A stretch of 64,000 nucleotides of DNA, taken from positions 7,950,501-8,014,500 of the forward strand of contig JAHQIY010000001.1 in assembly GCA_019054805.1 (NCBI GenBank). The letters run 5' to 3'. Below the pieces are notes generated by a model. That model did not search any database. It saw nothing but the letters and a program-made list of their open reading frames with translations, and had not been told where the DNA came from. Both the position numbers and the translations under genes were made by a program. Below are positions 23,001 to 34,684 of the stretch, one piece after another (position 1 is the stretch's first letter; each line of letters opens with the position of its first letter). This stretch comes from Brachionus manjavacas (Eukaryota > Rotifera > Eurotatoria > Ploima > Brachionidae).

Positions 23001-24417
23001 AAATTGAAGACCAATTGGTTTCGGGCGCAATGGGTCTGAGATTGAGTGAGTATTGGGGGGCGACACCTGCCGCTATTGATTCGTGTCTTAGAGTCGCTGA
23101 TTTTCATGACGTCCTAGCCATATTGGACATTGACACCCTTCACGAGACTTATGGAAATGATTATCTCATTAGTTTGATAAAAAATAGAGTCGCTGGAATC
23201 GCTTTTAATTCTAGTCTTTTTAAATCTGATTTCATAAATGAAATCTTAACTCAAGTAAACATGATTGGAATATCTGCTTTTAATGAATCAGATAATTATG
23301 AATTAGAGAAATACCTTCATGATCTAGGTATAATCAGCATGGTGTCGTCGTCATCGTTTTCTTCAAATAACCGATCAAAAGTAATCAAATGAGATAAAAT
23401 TTTTATTCGAAAATTTGGTATAGATGAGTCCGATTAACTTCATTTTTGGCATGTATCCGAGGATACATAAAATATATATCTGAGGATGCATCAAAATGTA
23501 TTCTCGGATACAAAATATGTATTTTGTGAATCAAAAATATACAAATTGTTTATTTTATGTATCCTCGGATACATGCCAAAAATGAAGTTAATCGGACTCA
23601 TCTATACCGAAAATTTTGAAAATTTTTATTTAGACAATGATTGAAAATTTGATTAACAAAACCTGGCAAGTTGCTAGTACAATGAAAAGAATGGAAAAAA
23701 TTGAATCTAGAAATGATAATCAGAGAGTGAAACGTTACTTAGCCAAGTATACCATTAATCCGGCTGTATTTTGTGGTTGCTCACATGCTGTAGGAAGCAT
23801 TGAAGTAAGCAAAATGGCCGATTTGGTTCTATGGCGACCAGAATTTTTTGCCACCAGACCAGAAATTGTAATCAAAGGAGGACAAATAGTTTCTTCTGAA
23901 TTAAATAGTTTTGAAAGAACAAATCAAATATTGGGTGTATGTGGAAAAAGTCCCTGTGCTAATTCAGTTGTTTTTATATCAAAGGTAAACTTTTATTTTA
24001 TAATAAAAAATATAATCGTTGATATTTTTGAAAGGCTTCGTATGAAATCGGAGCAACGAATACTTATGGAATTTGTAAGCATGTTGAACCGATAAGAGAT
24101 TGCCGCAGTCTGAATCGAATTCAAAATATGTCTCCAGCAAATTTTTGTCCAAGAATTAGCTGTAAGTGAATTTAAATTTTTATTAAATTCTATACGATAA
24201 TTTAAAAAAAAAAAGCTTTAATAAAAAAATATTCAAAATCTTAAACTAATTTATTTAAAATTTAGATTCTAGTACTCATGCTAAAGGAATTTTAAATTAT
24301 ATTGAGCATGAAACGCAGCAAAGTAAACAACTTTTACCCCTTAGACCAGAGGTTAAATCAACCATGGAAAATATAAAAATCAGTCAATTACTCAGTCAGA
24401 GATTTTACCTGTTTTAG
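20064..24417 (+). CDS. Urease-like protein (gamma-beta-alpha fusion) lacking the nickel site, 13 exons
   Basis: Exons: 20064-20189, 20244-20393, 20445-20792, 20838-20915, 20968-21047, 21097-21205, 22150-22251, 22305-22391, 22446-22776, 22827-23380, 23634-23984, 24035-24161, 24266-24417. All are GT-AG and in phase, giving 864 residues, like single-chain plant urease (about 840). Gamma part 1-100 ([20 protein letters not shown]), beta about 115-290 ([21 protein letters not shown]), alpha from about 298 ([60 protein letters not shown]), ending QRFYLF. Urease would hydrolyse urea with two Ni ions, but here the ligands are gone: DxHxHF is DVGSSF (446-451), GLKLHEDWG is GLRLSEYWG (540-548), LHTDTLNE is LDIDTLHE (570-577), SSDSQ is SSSSF (644-648), and the HTEGAGGGHAPD and MVCHHL segments are absent. 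AATAAA is at 24455. A catalytically dead but intact pseudoenzyme is the best reading. Confidence 0.9.
23417..23608. mobile_element. MITE with 58-bp perfect inverted ends in urease-like intron 10
   Basis: Arms 23417-23474 and 23551-23608 are exact reverse complements (start GGTATAGATGAGTCCGATTA). An exact 8-bp direct repeat GAAAATTT flanks it at 23409-23416 and 23609-23616. The element is 192 bp and contains several GGATACAT/ATGTATCC palindromes. The perfect arms imply a recent insertion. The 8-bp duplication suggests hAT-like mobilisation. Confidence 0.85.
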
Positions 24418-26402
24418 ATTGACTTTTACTTTCAAAAATATTCTTGTATATTTGAATAAATGTTTAGTATAAATATAATTTTATTTCATTTTTAATTCCA
24501 AATTCATTTTAAATGTTGTATGAAGTCAAAAACAAATACAATATACAGTATGAATGCCAACAGTCAAGTTAAAATAATGACTTAAATTTGACAAGAAATA
24601 AATTGATTAGCAAAAAACGCAGAAAAATTTCCTAACAAATGATTGAGAAAATTTTATTAGAGGTATTTAAGAAATATTTCAATTTTTTTTTAAATAAAAA
24701 TAAATCTTGAATCAGGGATAATTTAATACTTGAATTCATAGTATAAAATATTGACTTTGTTATCGGTGTTAATTCCCATTTTAAAAATTTTACTATAATT
24801 TATGTGATTTGTGTGATATGTGAGTGATTTGGATCTTTATTATATTTTTATTTATAGCTTGACTTTTAATAATATTTAAGAATATGCCCCTTTTCTTAAT
24901 TTTTTATAAGAAATTGTTACAAAAAAACTCGATCACTATCCAAAGCTAACTTAGTATACTTTTATTAATTTTTTTTTTATGTGGCAGCTTTTTTCTCATT
25001 TATATTTAAATTTCGAATTGTTTTAATTAATTACAAGGAAAAGAAATAGATTATTAAAAAATTAAAATTAATTGGAATAAAATTTATTATATTACTTATT
25101 AATTTTTGAAGACTTAATCTCGTTATTTTTTTTAACTTTCGTAGACTTAGTTATGCCTAAACTGGAGAAATTTCATTGTTTAATCAAAAAATTTATAAAT
25201 TAGAACTGTATGATATTTAGCCTTAAATAAAATATAAATTTCTTCGCAAATTATGTGATTTCATTTATTTCACAAAAATTAGAACTTCGAATCATATTTT
25301 ATTATAAGATAAGAATTAAATGAACTAAAAATTTATGTTCTTTGAAATTAAAAATATATTTTAGTAAAAAAATAATCCATTTTTTAATTGTTAATTAGAA
25401 AATACTGTGTCAATAGAGGGCAGTGTGGCATAATATAGAAAGACAAAATATAGACAAAAAACATCAAAAAAAAATTACGAAAAAAAATGCAGAAAGACAA
25501 AATATCGAATTAAAAAAAAAGAAAATTATACAATGATTAAATAGTCTAATTATTTTTTTTTCAATTTTTTTCTTCACCAATTAGTAAATAAATAGAATAA
25601 ATAAAAATTCTCACTTTTATAATATGTCACTAATAATAAAATTGTCAAATTAGTCTCATGTTTGTATTTTTTTGGTTTAAATTGTTTATTTTTAAGCGTA
25701 ATTTAAACATTAGCTTTTTGATTTAAAGTTTTAGCCAAAGTCTCTATTTTTTTCTATATTTTGTCTTTCTATATTTTAAAAATAATTCTACATTTCGTTT
25801 TTCTATTTTTTTGAAAAACGAAATGCCTACCCAATAGAGCCACTCTTTTTATTTATATAAAGAATTTTCATTTTAATAAATTTTGATAAACTTTTCATTT
25901 GCATTATTTGATTTTAAAAAAAAATTTAAAAATTGTGAATTTTTGAATAAAAAATAAAATTTTAAATCTAAACAGCTTTTTGTAAAAATGTATCACCTGA
26001 TACAAATTTTTTATCGCCTAAATTTAACTGCTGAAAAAACTCTGTAAGTCTGCAAAGCACTAACTGTATTAGAAATTTATTAAAATTGAATTTCATTGTT
26101 ATTACAGAGACTAAATTGGATAATTATTCAAAAAAGAGATTACGATTTTTCTGCTAAAATCTTATTTTTTATGTAGAAAATTAATAAAAAAAAAGATTAT
26201 ACAATATTCCAAATATCATTTAATAAAAATTTCCGGAATCCCGGAATCTATAACGATCAATCAATAATTTTTTAGATTAGAAAAAGTTAATTTGTTTAAT
26301 TAATTTTGCTTTTGCGAAAAGAATTATGCGCAAAAAATTAATTTAATTCATAAAAATTTTTTTATAGCTTGTAGTTTAAAAAAATTTAAAAAATTTTAAA
26401 GA
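24418..26402. other. Intergenic; small inverted repeat at 25434-25773
   Basis: No gene seen. TATAGAAAGACAAAATATAG at 25434-25453 is matched in reverse complement at 25754-25773, with another partial copy near 25488. Outside them, AATAGAGGGCAGTGTGGCAT (left) and a CAATAGAGCCACTC-like piece (right) may be decayed termini of a foldback element of about 430 bp. Confidence 0.4.
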
Positions 26403-29054
26403 ATGGTTTATGCTGAAGCAAAACGAATAATGATTGCTTATGAAAATAAGCAAGGATCGATTCAATCACTTATTGCCCAGAGTAACAGTCAAGTATTTTT
26501 AGAATTTAAAGTTTATTCTTCACTTTTGAGTTAATTAAATCAAAAAGCATAAAAATTCACTAACATGTCTAATAATGAAAACCATGAGTTACAAAAAGCT
26601 TTTAAACAAGATAATAAAAAAGTCAAAAATGCTTGAAAACGAAAAGTTTCTTGGTGATAAACTAGCTCAACTATTAGTCTATGATGTTTTGTTTGGAATG
26701 GGCGTAAGAGGGAAGTTTAAAGTATTAATTTTTGTGTTTATTTTTTGCCTAAGTTTTAATAAACTTCTGAAATTAGAGTGCTGTAAAACGAAATTATCAA
26801 AGTCTAATTGAAGCATGTGATCATTATATGAAAAAATACCAGGTTGATAAGCGTGAAAATCTTCTCAAAATTTTCGACGAAAAACAGTTTTATTCGAATA
26901 ATTCTTCGATAAAACCGAAATATATTTATATAAATCAACTTAAACTAAAAAAGAAAGAAATTTTAAACATACTAAGCGAAGATTCGTTTCAAATGGTCGA
27001 CTATGACAGAAAAAGTGAAAATTTTACAAAATCAATTGAAGAATATAAACATTTGATTGAATCATTAAAAGAAAATGAATTTATAAAAGATAATCATGTA
27101 AAAAATTTGATCATATTTAAACATGATTCGGTAATAAATAAAAATTATAATCTTTTTGCTGAGGGACATTTATTGCAAATTGATAAATCAAGTTGTTTGG
27201 TTCCGCTTGCTCTAAATCCCGAAAAAGATAGTCATGTAATTGATGGCGCCAGTGCTCCAGTAAGTGAATACTCATTTCCTGATGAAAATTTGAAATTAAA
27301 TTTTTAGATTATTATTTATTAAATTCATGCTTAAGTAATATTCAGAACTATTTAGAAACAGTATTTTCATATTGTCCAATTATTCGAATACATTAGTTGA
27401 AAAAGACAGGATTCCAGTCATTTAGTCAGTAAATTTTTAATATGAGTGTAGCTTGAGTTCAAGACAAATTTTACACCCGCCAAACACTAAAATGTTTGGA
27501 ATGTGTATTTTTTTTTGATTGTATCTTATTAATTAAGTAAAAAATATAAAATATCTGAAATTTTTTCTTTAAATTTTATTTTTTCTTGGAATTTTTTTTT
27601 AAGTTTCTGGCAGACTAAATTTAAAGATTGGTCACATATTATGTGACCAATAACATAAATAAGCTATTTATTTGAAAATTATAAAATTAATATTTAAAAT
27701 CGATTAAAAAATTCTAGTGGATTTAAAAATAAGTCGATTTATTAAAATCGATTTTCAAGTTATTTTCCAATGATTATTTTATTTTTAAAACGCAAATAGA
27801 AATTATTTTATCTTAAAACATTTTAGTTTAAAAAATTGAGAAATATTTCTAGAATATTTTTACAAAAATTTTAAACCATTAACTGTTTATTTATGTGACA
27901 AAGAAATATTTTATTTGACTAATTATTTCTATTTTTTTTATCTCATATTTGTTGGTGACATTATTTGTAATCAGTTGGTCACATATTGCAATAGACTCTT
28001 GAAATTAAGTAGAAAAGAATAATTTTGTAGGTTTTCTCTAATAGCTACAAACTAGTTAATAATGTTGAATAATGCTGATTCAACATTATTCCATAAAATT
28101 CTCAAGTCAAATAAAAGTGAAAAATCCCTGCAAATTGTGATAAATATTCATAGTAAGAATTTAAATTTATCACATGATTTCATTGTTTTTTCAGAAATTG
28201 CAGATTTTGAACCAAAATAATTTTCAAAAATTTGAGTGATGAGTTCGAGTAGCCTTTTTTAAGTTCAAATGTATGTAAATGTCACATAAATAATTTATTA
28301 AGAAAAATAGGAATGTAATAGGATTTTTTTTTAATTTTTAAAAATTAAATTTTTATAAAGGGTAACAAAACAATCTTGATATCAAACATTTTAAAAAATA
28401 CTGGGTAATTTTTTAAACAAGCTCTTAAAGAAGTTATTTTTAAATATTTTCAAAAGACTGATTCATGCATTCGACATCGATGAAACAAGAGTAAAACTGA
28501 TGCAAAACAATCTTAAACAACACCATGTAACAAATGTCAGATTAAAATGCATGGATTTTTTACAAACCGAAGTTCATAAATATGATAGAGTGAGTCATAT
28601 AATGTTAGACGTTCCTTGTAGTGGAAGTGGTATGACCAATCGTTTGAAATTCGGAGATACGGACCTGGAAAATGTTAAAGATGATAAAAGACTGTGGAAA
28701 TTAGAAGCTTTACAACGAAGGATGCTACTTCATGCAATGTCATTTCAGAATGTTACGCGAATTGTTTACTCTACCTGCTCAATACATCAAGAGGAAAATG
28801 AAAATGTAATACGGTATGCTCTTAAAAACTGTGACGAAAGATTTAAGCTTGTAAATTTGTTTGCTGACAAATGGAACTATGGTCGAGGATTATGTACAGA
28901 CGAAAAGGATGCGAATGATTTGCACTTAGATTATTGTGTTCGGACTAGCTTTGATAGTAACTTTACTAATGGTTTTTTTATAGCTTGCTTTGAATTAAAC
29001 AGAAATAATGATTTAGAGGCTAGCCCGGAAGAAAGTCAATTAATTGGATATTAA
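26403..29054 (+). CDS. nsun5: NSUN5-type rRNA cytosine-C5 methyltransferase, five exons
   Basis: SAM-dependent RNA m5C methyltransferase; the NSUN5/Rcm1 family methylates one cytosine of large-subunit rRNA in the nucleolus. Exons: 26403-26492, 26548-26721, 26777-27259, 28361-28404, 28457-29054. All phases agree, giving 462 residues, close to the family's 430-490. The N-terminal helical region (KFLGDKLAQLLVYDVLFGMGVRGKFK) matches NSUN5. The pre-catalytic part includes LLQIDKSSCLVPLALNPEKDS. Motif I is VIDGASAPGNKT, split over an intron (the usual C of DxCAAPG is S). Then AFDID, motif IV DVPCSGSGM and motif VI IVYSTCSIHQEENE carry both active-site cysteines, and the C-terminus has NGFFIACFE. 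The 44-nt exon 4 is easily missed, and without it the SAM loop is lost. The 1.1-kb intron 3 holds TGGTCACAT repeats. AATAAA is at 29082. Confidence 0.92.
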
Positions 29055-30768
29055 ATTGATAAATTCTCGCTTTTTATTTTGAATAAAATATTTTCAAAAT
29101 TCAATTATTTTTATCTAAAATATCTTACCGTAATTTGGACAATCTTTTTTTTGTGATATGGAATTTGGAAGCAATTTTATTCAAAATTTATTTAAAAAAA
29201 AATTAAAAAATCATTTTACTTTTCTAAATTTTAATGCAATCTTTCGAACTAAACGATCAAATTCTTTTTTAATTGAAAAATTGTTTTTTTTTTAAACTGT
29301 TCAAGTCCAATATAAAGCTTTTTTAAAAATTAAACAAAAACATGATTATTTTTTCCAAAAAATAATTTGATCATTTATCTCTTGAAATGTAACAGTTTTA
29401 CTAGGAAACAATGTTAGAATTTCCTTTTTTTAAAAAAGGTTAAAAAGGTGAATGATTTCAATAGGAATTTTAGTATTTTGAACTATTTGTTTTTCTCAAT
29501 TAAAAGATTTCTAAATGTTATTAAATATGAAACTTAAAATTAAGATAATACATAATTACAAAATAAAACAGATTGAAAATATAAATTCTATTGTATTAAT
29601 TTTAAATATTATATGGGAAGTTTTTTTTTCTGTTTAACTTTTTTCATTAACAATCAGACAAGATATATTAAAAACGTCTCTTTTAACAAATTTAAATCTC
29701 TTGATAAATTTTACTTTGAAAAACGATTAAATGTTTTACAAAGTAAAATGTCTTTACTACACTTTTTGGTTTTTTTCAAAATTTAGGAACAAATTTTTTG
29801 AGAGACTTTTTTATTATGTAAAACATATAACCGGAAAAATTATCAAGTGGTTTAAATTTTTTAAAAGAGATATTTTGAATTTTATCTTGTCCGATTTTTG
29901 AATAATAAAACCAATTATTTTTTGGACTTTTTTACTTTCAGGTTTAATGAAAAAACTTGCGTTATTAAAAAATAAAGTCAAATGAAAAATCCTTTGAAGC
30001 ATTTAGAAGAAAAATGTTAAATTTCTTAACTCTTTTTAAAAATAAATGCACTAGTTTGTGTTTTTTTTGACTTACAAAAAATTTTGTTTTTTAAAAACTC
30101 ACTTGGTCTATAAAATTTATGATTTAATTGAAATAAAATATCTATTTCTTTTCTAAAAATCTAATATCACAAAAAATTATTTATTTTGCATGAAAATTTC
30201 AATCCACTAATAAGTTTTATTTTTGATTCCGAAAAAAAATATAAATGATAAATAATAATCGAAAGAAACTGCAACCAGAAAGCTTGGGCGAAAGATTAGT
30301 TCTTCAAAAGAAAACAAATCAGATTATGATTTTTATACGATTTGAGATTACTAAAATTCAAAAAGAATTTTTATATAAAAATAACATGAAGTGATTTTTG
30401 ATGATAAAAAGAGAGTAAGCCATTAAAAACGTCTCAATCCTTATCATCGTTAAAATTTTTTTTTGTTTTTAGAGCCTTGAATAGTTTATATTTGTATTCG
30501 AAAAACCTTAAATACAGATCATTTAATTGAGACAAATAATTCAAGTGATTTAAACTAATCTCAAAAGACTAATTTTAAAAAGGTTACTTATAGCAATCAT
30601 ATTGCCAAATATTCATACTAATTACCTTTTAAAATTTTAATGAATGATTAAAACTGACTCTAAATCTTTGAAATTAAAAAATCCCTCTTTTCGAACATTA
30701 TTTAAAGCCGATTTGTTCACTAGACTTTCATATCAAAAATTTGAAACAAAACAAAAGCGAAAAATAAA
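29055..30768. other. Intergenic, no gene seen
   Basis: About 1.7 kb of A+T-rich sequence with long T and A runs. The only open frames are short, antisense and made of Phe/Ile/Lys/Asn, as expected from composition. The promoter of the chitin-binding gene must lie near the right end, but nothing specific stands out. Confidence 0.4.
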
Positions 30769-32365
30769 ATGTACTCTCAAATAATAATTTTTTTGGCAAT
30801 TTTTTCCATAAGAACTCATTCGTATTTGATCGAAAGTCCCATTGGCGAAGAGGAAGTCTGCAATTTCGAAGATCGCAGACTAGCAGAATCGGTCAGACTC
30901 ATAAGGTCCAAATACAATTGCCGAGTTTATTACGTATGTGCGTTTTACAAACAATATTCTCTTATTTGTGCCGAAGGCCTTTACTTCGACCAAGACTCCA
31001 ACTCCTGCAATTACCAGGAAATAGTTAAATGCAAGTTACCATCAGATGATTACACATTTCAAGAAACTTCGAATGTATCTTTACTAGTTGAAGAGAATCA
31101 AGAAACTTCAAACAATAGCAACCTAACCCAGGACGACTCCTTTGATCCCAATCTTAATCAAACTAATTTTATAATGAATGCTACCGAAGAGCTCATTTTT
31201 TCAACATATTCGAGTGAAATGATATCTAATTTAACAGAGACTGATTCCATGAATGATAGCTTCAATGAAACATTTTCTTCAATTGCCTCCCTAAATACTA
31301 GCTCGACCCAGATGGAACCTACGACTACTTCTTCTATGTCAATTCAGACATTTGCGGATGTAAATAATTGGTGGTACGGTCCAAGTGATTGTATAGAAGG
31401 CTTTGAACACAAATTAGCTCACAAAGAAAATTGTGCTTTGTTCTATGAATGCACAAAAGAAGGTGATAAGATTCAAAAAGCGTGCCCATATCCTCTTCAA
31501 TACGATGAAATGCTTAATGAGTGTCGATTTTATGATTTAATTGAATGTGGTACTCGAAAGCAAGCCAAAGATTTATGTAAATTTTTGTAAAAATAAAAAT
31601 TTTCTCTAAATTTTTAATACTTTTAAAAAAGGTGATTATCAAATAAATGCTTCTCTTCCAAGTTCAATTCCTTGCGATAAGTATCCAAGTTGTAAAGGTC
31701 TAAGTGATGGTCTTTATCCGTCAAACGACTGCAAACATTACTATCAATGCAAAGATGAGAGAACGCTAAGGATTTACAGTTGCCCAAAAGACCAAAAAAC
31801 TGGAGCTCAATTAAAATTTAATTATTTGACTAAGAAATGTGATTTTCTTGAGAATGTGTCATTTAATTGTGGGGGTTACGCTATTCCGATTGATATCTAC
31901 AGTAATTTTACCATTAGGCCTTTTAATAACTTTAAAATAACATTAAAATTTTTAGCTAATAAAATGGTTTGTCCAAGCAAACAAGCAAAGTCAGATGAAC
32001 AGCCCAGCTTGGAAACTCGTGATGTATATTTTTCTCATCCGAGTGAATGTCATTTGTACGTGACATGCGACATGCATGGAAACATGTCTATTTTAGAATG
32101 CTTTAACGGTACCCATTTTTCGCCATATTATCAAAGCTGTGTGCATCCATCAGTGGTAAATTGTAAAAAGTATCCTATGGTCAGAGCTCAAGCAATTTAT
32201 TCGCTTAAAAACCTTTTTATGGAGGCGAAAATAAAATCAGGACTAATAAATCAGACATCTGAAATGTCACCTGAATCAGACTTAATAGAAACAACACCAA
32301 TGGTTGAATTTAATACAACTATGGTTATGGAACCAAGCAATAATACTAATTCGACAATTTTCTAA
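30769..32365 (+). CDS. Secreted protein with four peritrophin-A (CBM14) chitin-binding domains, three exons
   Basis: A predicted extracellular chitin-binding protein of the peritrophin type, as found in gut linings, cuticles or eggshells. Exons: 30769-31576, 31632-31901, 31956-32365, giving 495 residues. Residues 1-18 form a signal peptide (hydrophobic IIIFLAIFSI). Four six-cysteine CBM14 units can be seen: residues about 31-84 (NCRVYYVCAFYKQ), 207-260 (NCALFYECTKEGDK), 285-355 (DCKHYYQCKDERT) and 365-430 (ECHLYVTCDMHGN), each with the aromatic-Tyr-x-C core. Between domains 1 and 2 lies a Ser/Thr/Asn-rich linker with many N-x-S/T sites, likely mucin-like, and the C-terminal tail is also Thr/Asn-rich. 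The 54-nt intron 2 has no stop and keeps frame if unspliced, which would add 18 residues. AATAAA is at 32440. Confidence 0.88.
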
Positions 32366-32639
32366 AAAAATTATTTAATTCATAGAAAGCATTGATTTAA
32401 ATTTATTTATACTATTTGTTCTTTTGCTGTTAAACAGCGAATAAAATATTAAAGAAAAAAAAATTTTGCTTTTCAATTTTCTAATTGCAATTAGTCTAGT
32501 AAAATTTAAAGTCTGATATGTATTAAATTCCGAGTCATTCAAAAAAGTCATTTTCGAGTAAAAATCCTATAAATTATTTTTAGAAAGTAAAAATTGTGAC
32601 CTTAACTTGTTGGAAAAAAATTCATGTTTGATTAAAAGG

Positions 32640-33200
32640 ACTTCGAGTGTTTAGTGACCAGTGGCTTAATGTCGATTTTGTGATCAGGTAAACCCCTCTT
32701 TGAATGGTCACAAAATATGTTTGGAGTAATAACGAATTTTTAAGATAATTTTTTTTTAATTTTATTATTTTCGTGCCAGTAATATAATATATGTTACCAG
32801 TTTTTAGATTTTTGTGACCATTTTGTAAAATTTATTTTAAATTTTAAATTTCAAAAAATATTAAAAACTAGCACTTATACATCTTTGAGTTGTGTTGCTT
32901 GACAGCAAGCTCATTTTTCATCAATCTACCGCTCTCTGGACAAGCTATTGGGTTTGTATGTTTGCTCAGGGCTCTTTTTACAGTAGAAGCAGTTTGAACT
33001 TCAGATGCGATTATTGAATACTTTACTAACTTATTCTTTGTTGGATTTATTTTAAGTTTAATTTATAAATCATATTATTATATTTACATTTAACAGGTTA
33101 AACAGGTTAACAGGTAATTTTTAACAGGTAAAACCTTTCCTTACCTTACCTTAACCTTTTACCTGTTATGTAAATCACAAGTCACATAACAGGTAAACCC
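32640..33200 (-). mobile_element. Repeat copy A of a TGTGACC/CACATAACAG family with coding relic
   Basis: About 85% identical by eye, over at least 180 bp, to the reverse complement of 49200-49390, with similarity continuing through GTGACC-rich flanks. The outer edge reads AAGTCACATAACAGG (33186-33200). On the minus strand 33058-32868 encodes an open frame (SEVQTASTVKRALSK, NPIACPES, KNELAVKQHNSKM) that is conserved in the other copy. Possible transposon exon with a damaged C2H2-like finger. Full element limits are uncertain. Confidence 0.55.
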
Positions 33201-34090
33201 TATTAAAATTTGAATTAAAAAAAAAACAAATCTGGTGATATAAAGGAAAATTTTACTGATATTATACTTTTTTTTGCAACTAAAGTTTAAAAATATGTAT
33301 TGATTTTTTAGAAAAAAAAATATTTTTGAAATTTATCTATTTGCATCAAATTAATATGATTAATATTTATGTATAATTAGAGCCTATTTTTTGGATAAAT
33401 TTAATTTAATTTAATTTATTTTATATTTTTGTTTTTTTTTACTTTATTTTTAATGAATTATTTTAAAATTAAGTCTAAATATTTAAAAATTATAGAAAAG
33501 ACAAATATTTTTATCAAATTTAAATTTAAATTAATTAAAGTTGTATTTCTCTTAATGGTGCTGCAATATCGAACAAGGGAATATTTTTATTGCAAAGCAA
33601 CAATTCATAGTGAATATTTAAAAAAATGTCCCCTTATTAAATAATAATTAAATATAATTTATCATGAAATTTTTGTTATTTTTTCCGATTTAATTTTAAA
33701 TCAACTTTTTTTAGATTTTGGTTCGGATTTAAACATTTTTTAAAAGATATATTAAATATGAATTTTGATATGATTTTTGATTTGATATGAATTTGGAGTA
33801 TGAATTTTGATTCCTATTCTAAAAAGTTCAAATTTATGTAGGAACGATTATAAGGAGTCGACTGTACTAAAAAAAATAGTATTAAAATTTTAGTTTAATA
33901 GTATTTTTTTTTAAATTAATTAATTATAACAATCATTTTTCTGTGAATATTAATTTTTTTTTAAATATATTTGTCAGGAATTTACTAAAACAGTCATCTG
34001 AAATAATAAGCAGTTAAATTTTAGTAATACATAGAATAAAAAAATCAACAAAATTTACACTAGTTTTTATTCTTTTTGTCATCACCTAAC

Positions 34091-34684
34091 GGACTGACAA
34101 AAAATTACATTAGATGACAAATAAACTAATTGACTGACAAGTTGAATATTTCCGGGGTGAAAAATTTAAGCAAAAATGATTTCAAAATCTTATTAATTTA
34201 GATGACTTAAGTAATGAATGACAAAAATTTAAAAAATTAATCTTAATCGATAAGGTAAAGAATGACCTTTTTAGATTCTAAAAATTTGGGAAAATCCATT
34301 AAATTATTTATCTAAAAAACCCAGCCATTCAAGTTATGATAACATAATGATGAAAATATGCATACTACCAGTTCATCAATAAGTCCTTATTTAGTTTATT
34401 TATCAATGATATAAAAAATTAAAATGCTCTCTTCCTTTTGAAGACGACTTGGTTGCATTAAAAATTTTAAAATTCAAGTAGATCAACTGTTAAAAAACCT
34501 AGAATAAATAAGTCAGTTATACTTTTCCTTTATTTTTTTAATTAAATTTTATTTTTTGTATATTTCTTCTATTTTTCAATAAACCTTTTTGTCATTTTGA
34601 TTTTTATTTGGTCATTTAAATAAATATTTTTGTCACCCGAATTAGTTTATTTAGTCTATTAAATAAGATCTATTCCGTCAGTCC
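34091..34684. repeat. Foldback repeat with GACTGAC ends
   Basis: GGACTGAC at 34091, followed by ATAAACTAATT, is matched imperfectly in reverse complement by 34632-34684 (AATTAGTTTATT then CCGTCAGTCC). GTCAT/ATGAC-type motifs recur in between. Probably an old MITE of about 0.6-0.75 kb. No clear target duplication. Confidence 0.4.

Noticed and set aside
20319-24095. Urease-like reading frames broken into pieces, suggesting a pseudogene
   Set aside because: All breaks fall at GT-AG introns whose phases match on both sides, giving one continuous 864-codon frame. Catalytic loss is by substitution and deletion, not by stops.
20064-24417. Recent bacterial transfer of urease
   Set aside because: The gene has 12 introns and the single-chain fusion order and C-terminus of eukaryotic (plant/fungal-type) urease. 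Nothing points to a recent bacterial source.
27633-27990. TTGGTCACAT palindromes in NSUN5 intron 3 as a separate element
   Set aside because: Motifs resemble the TGTGACC family at 32.6 and 49.1 kb, but I could not define ends or duplications, so it is only mentioned under NSUN5.
33429-33644. Small hydrophobic/basic protein
   Set aside because: Made almost only of Phe, Ile, Leu, Lys, Asn and Tyr, as chance frames in A+T-rich DNA are. The same holds for 47907-48104 and 29814-30002.
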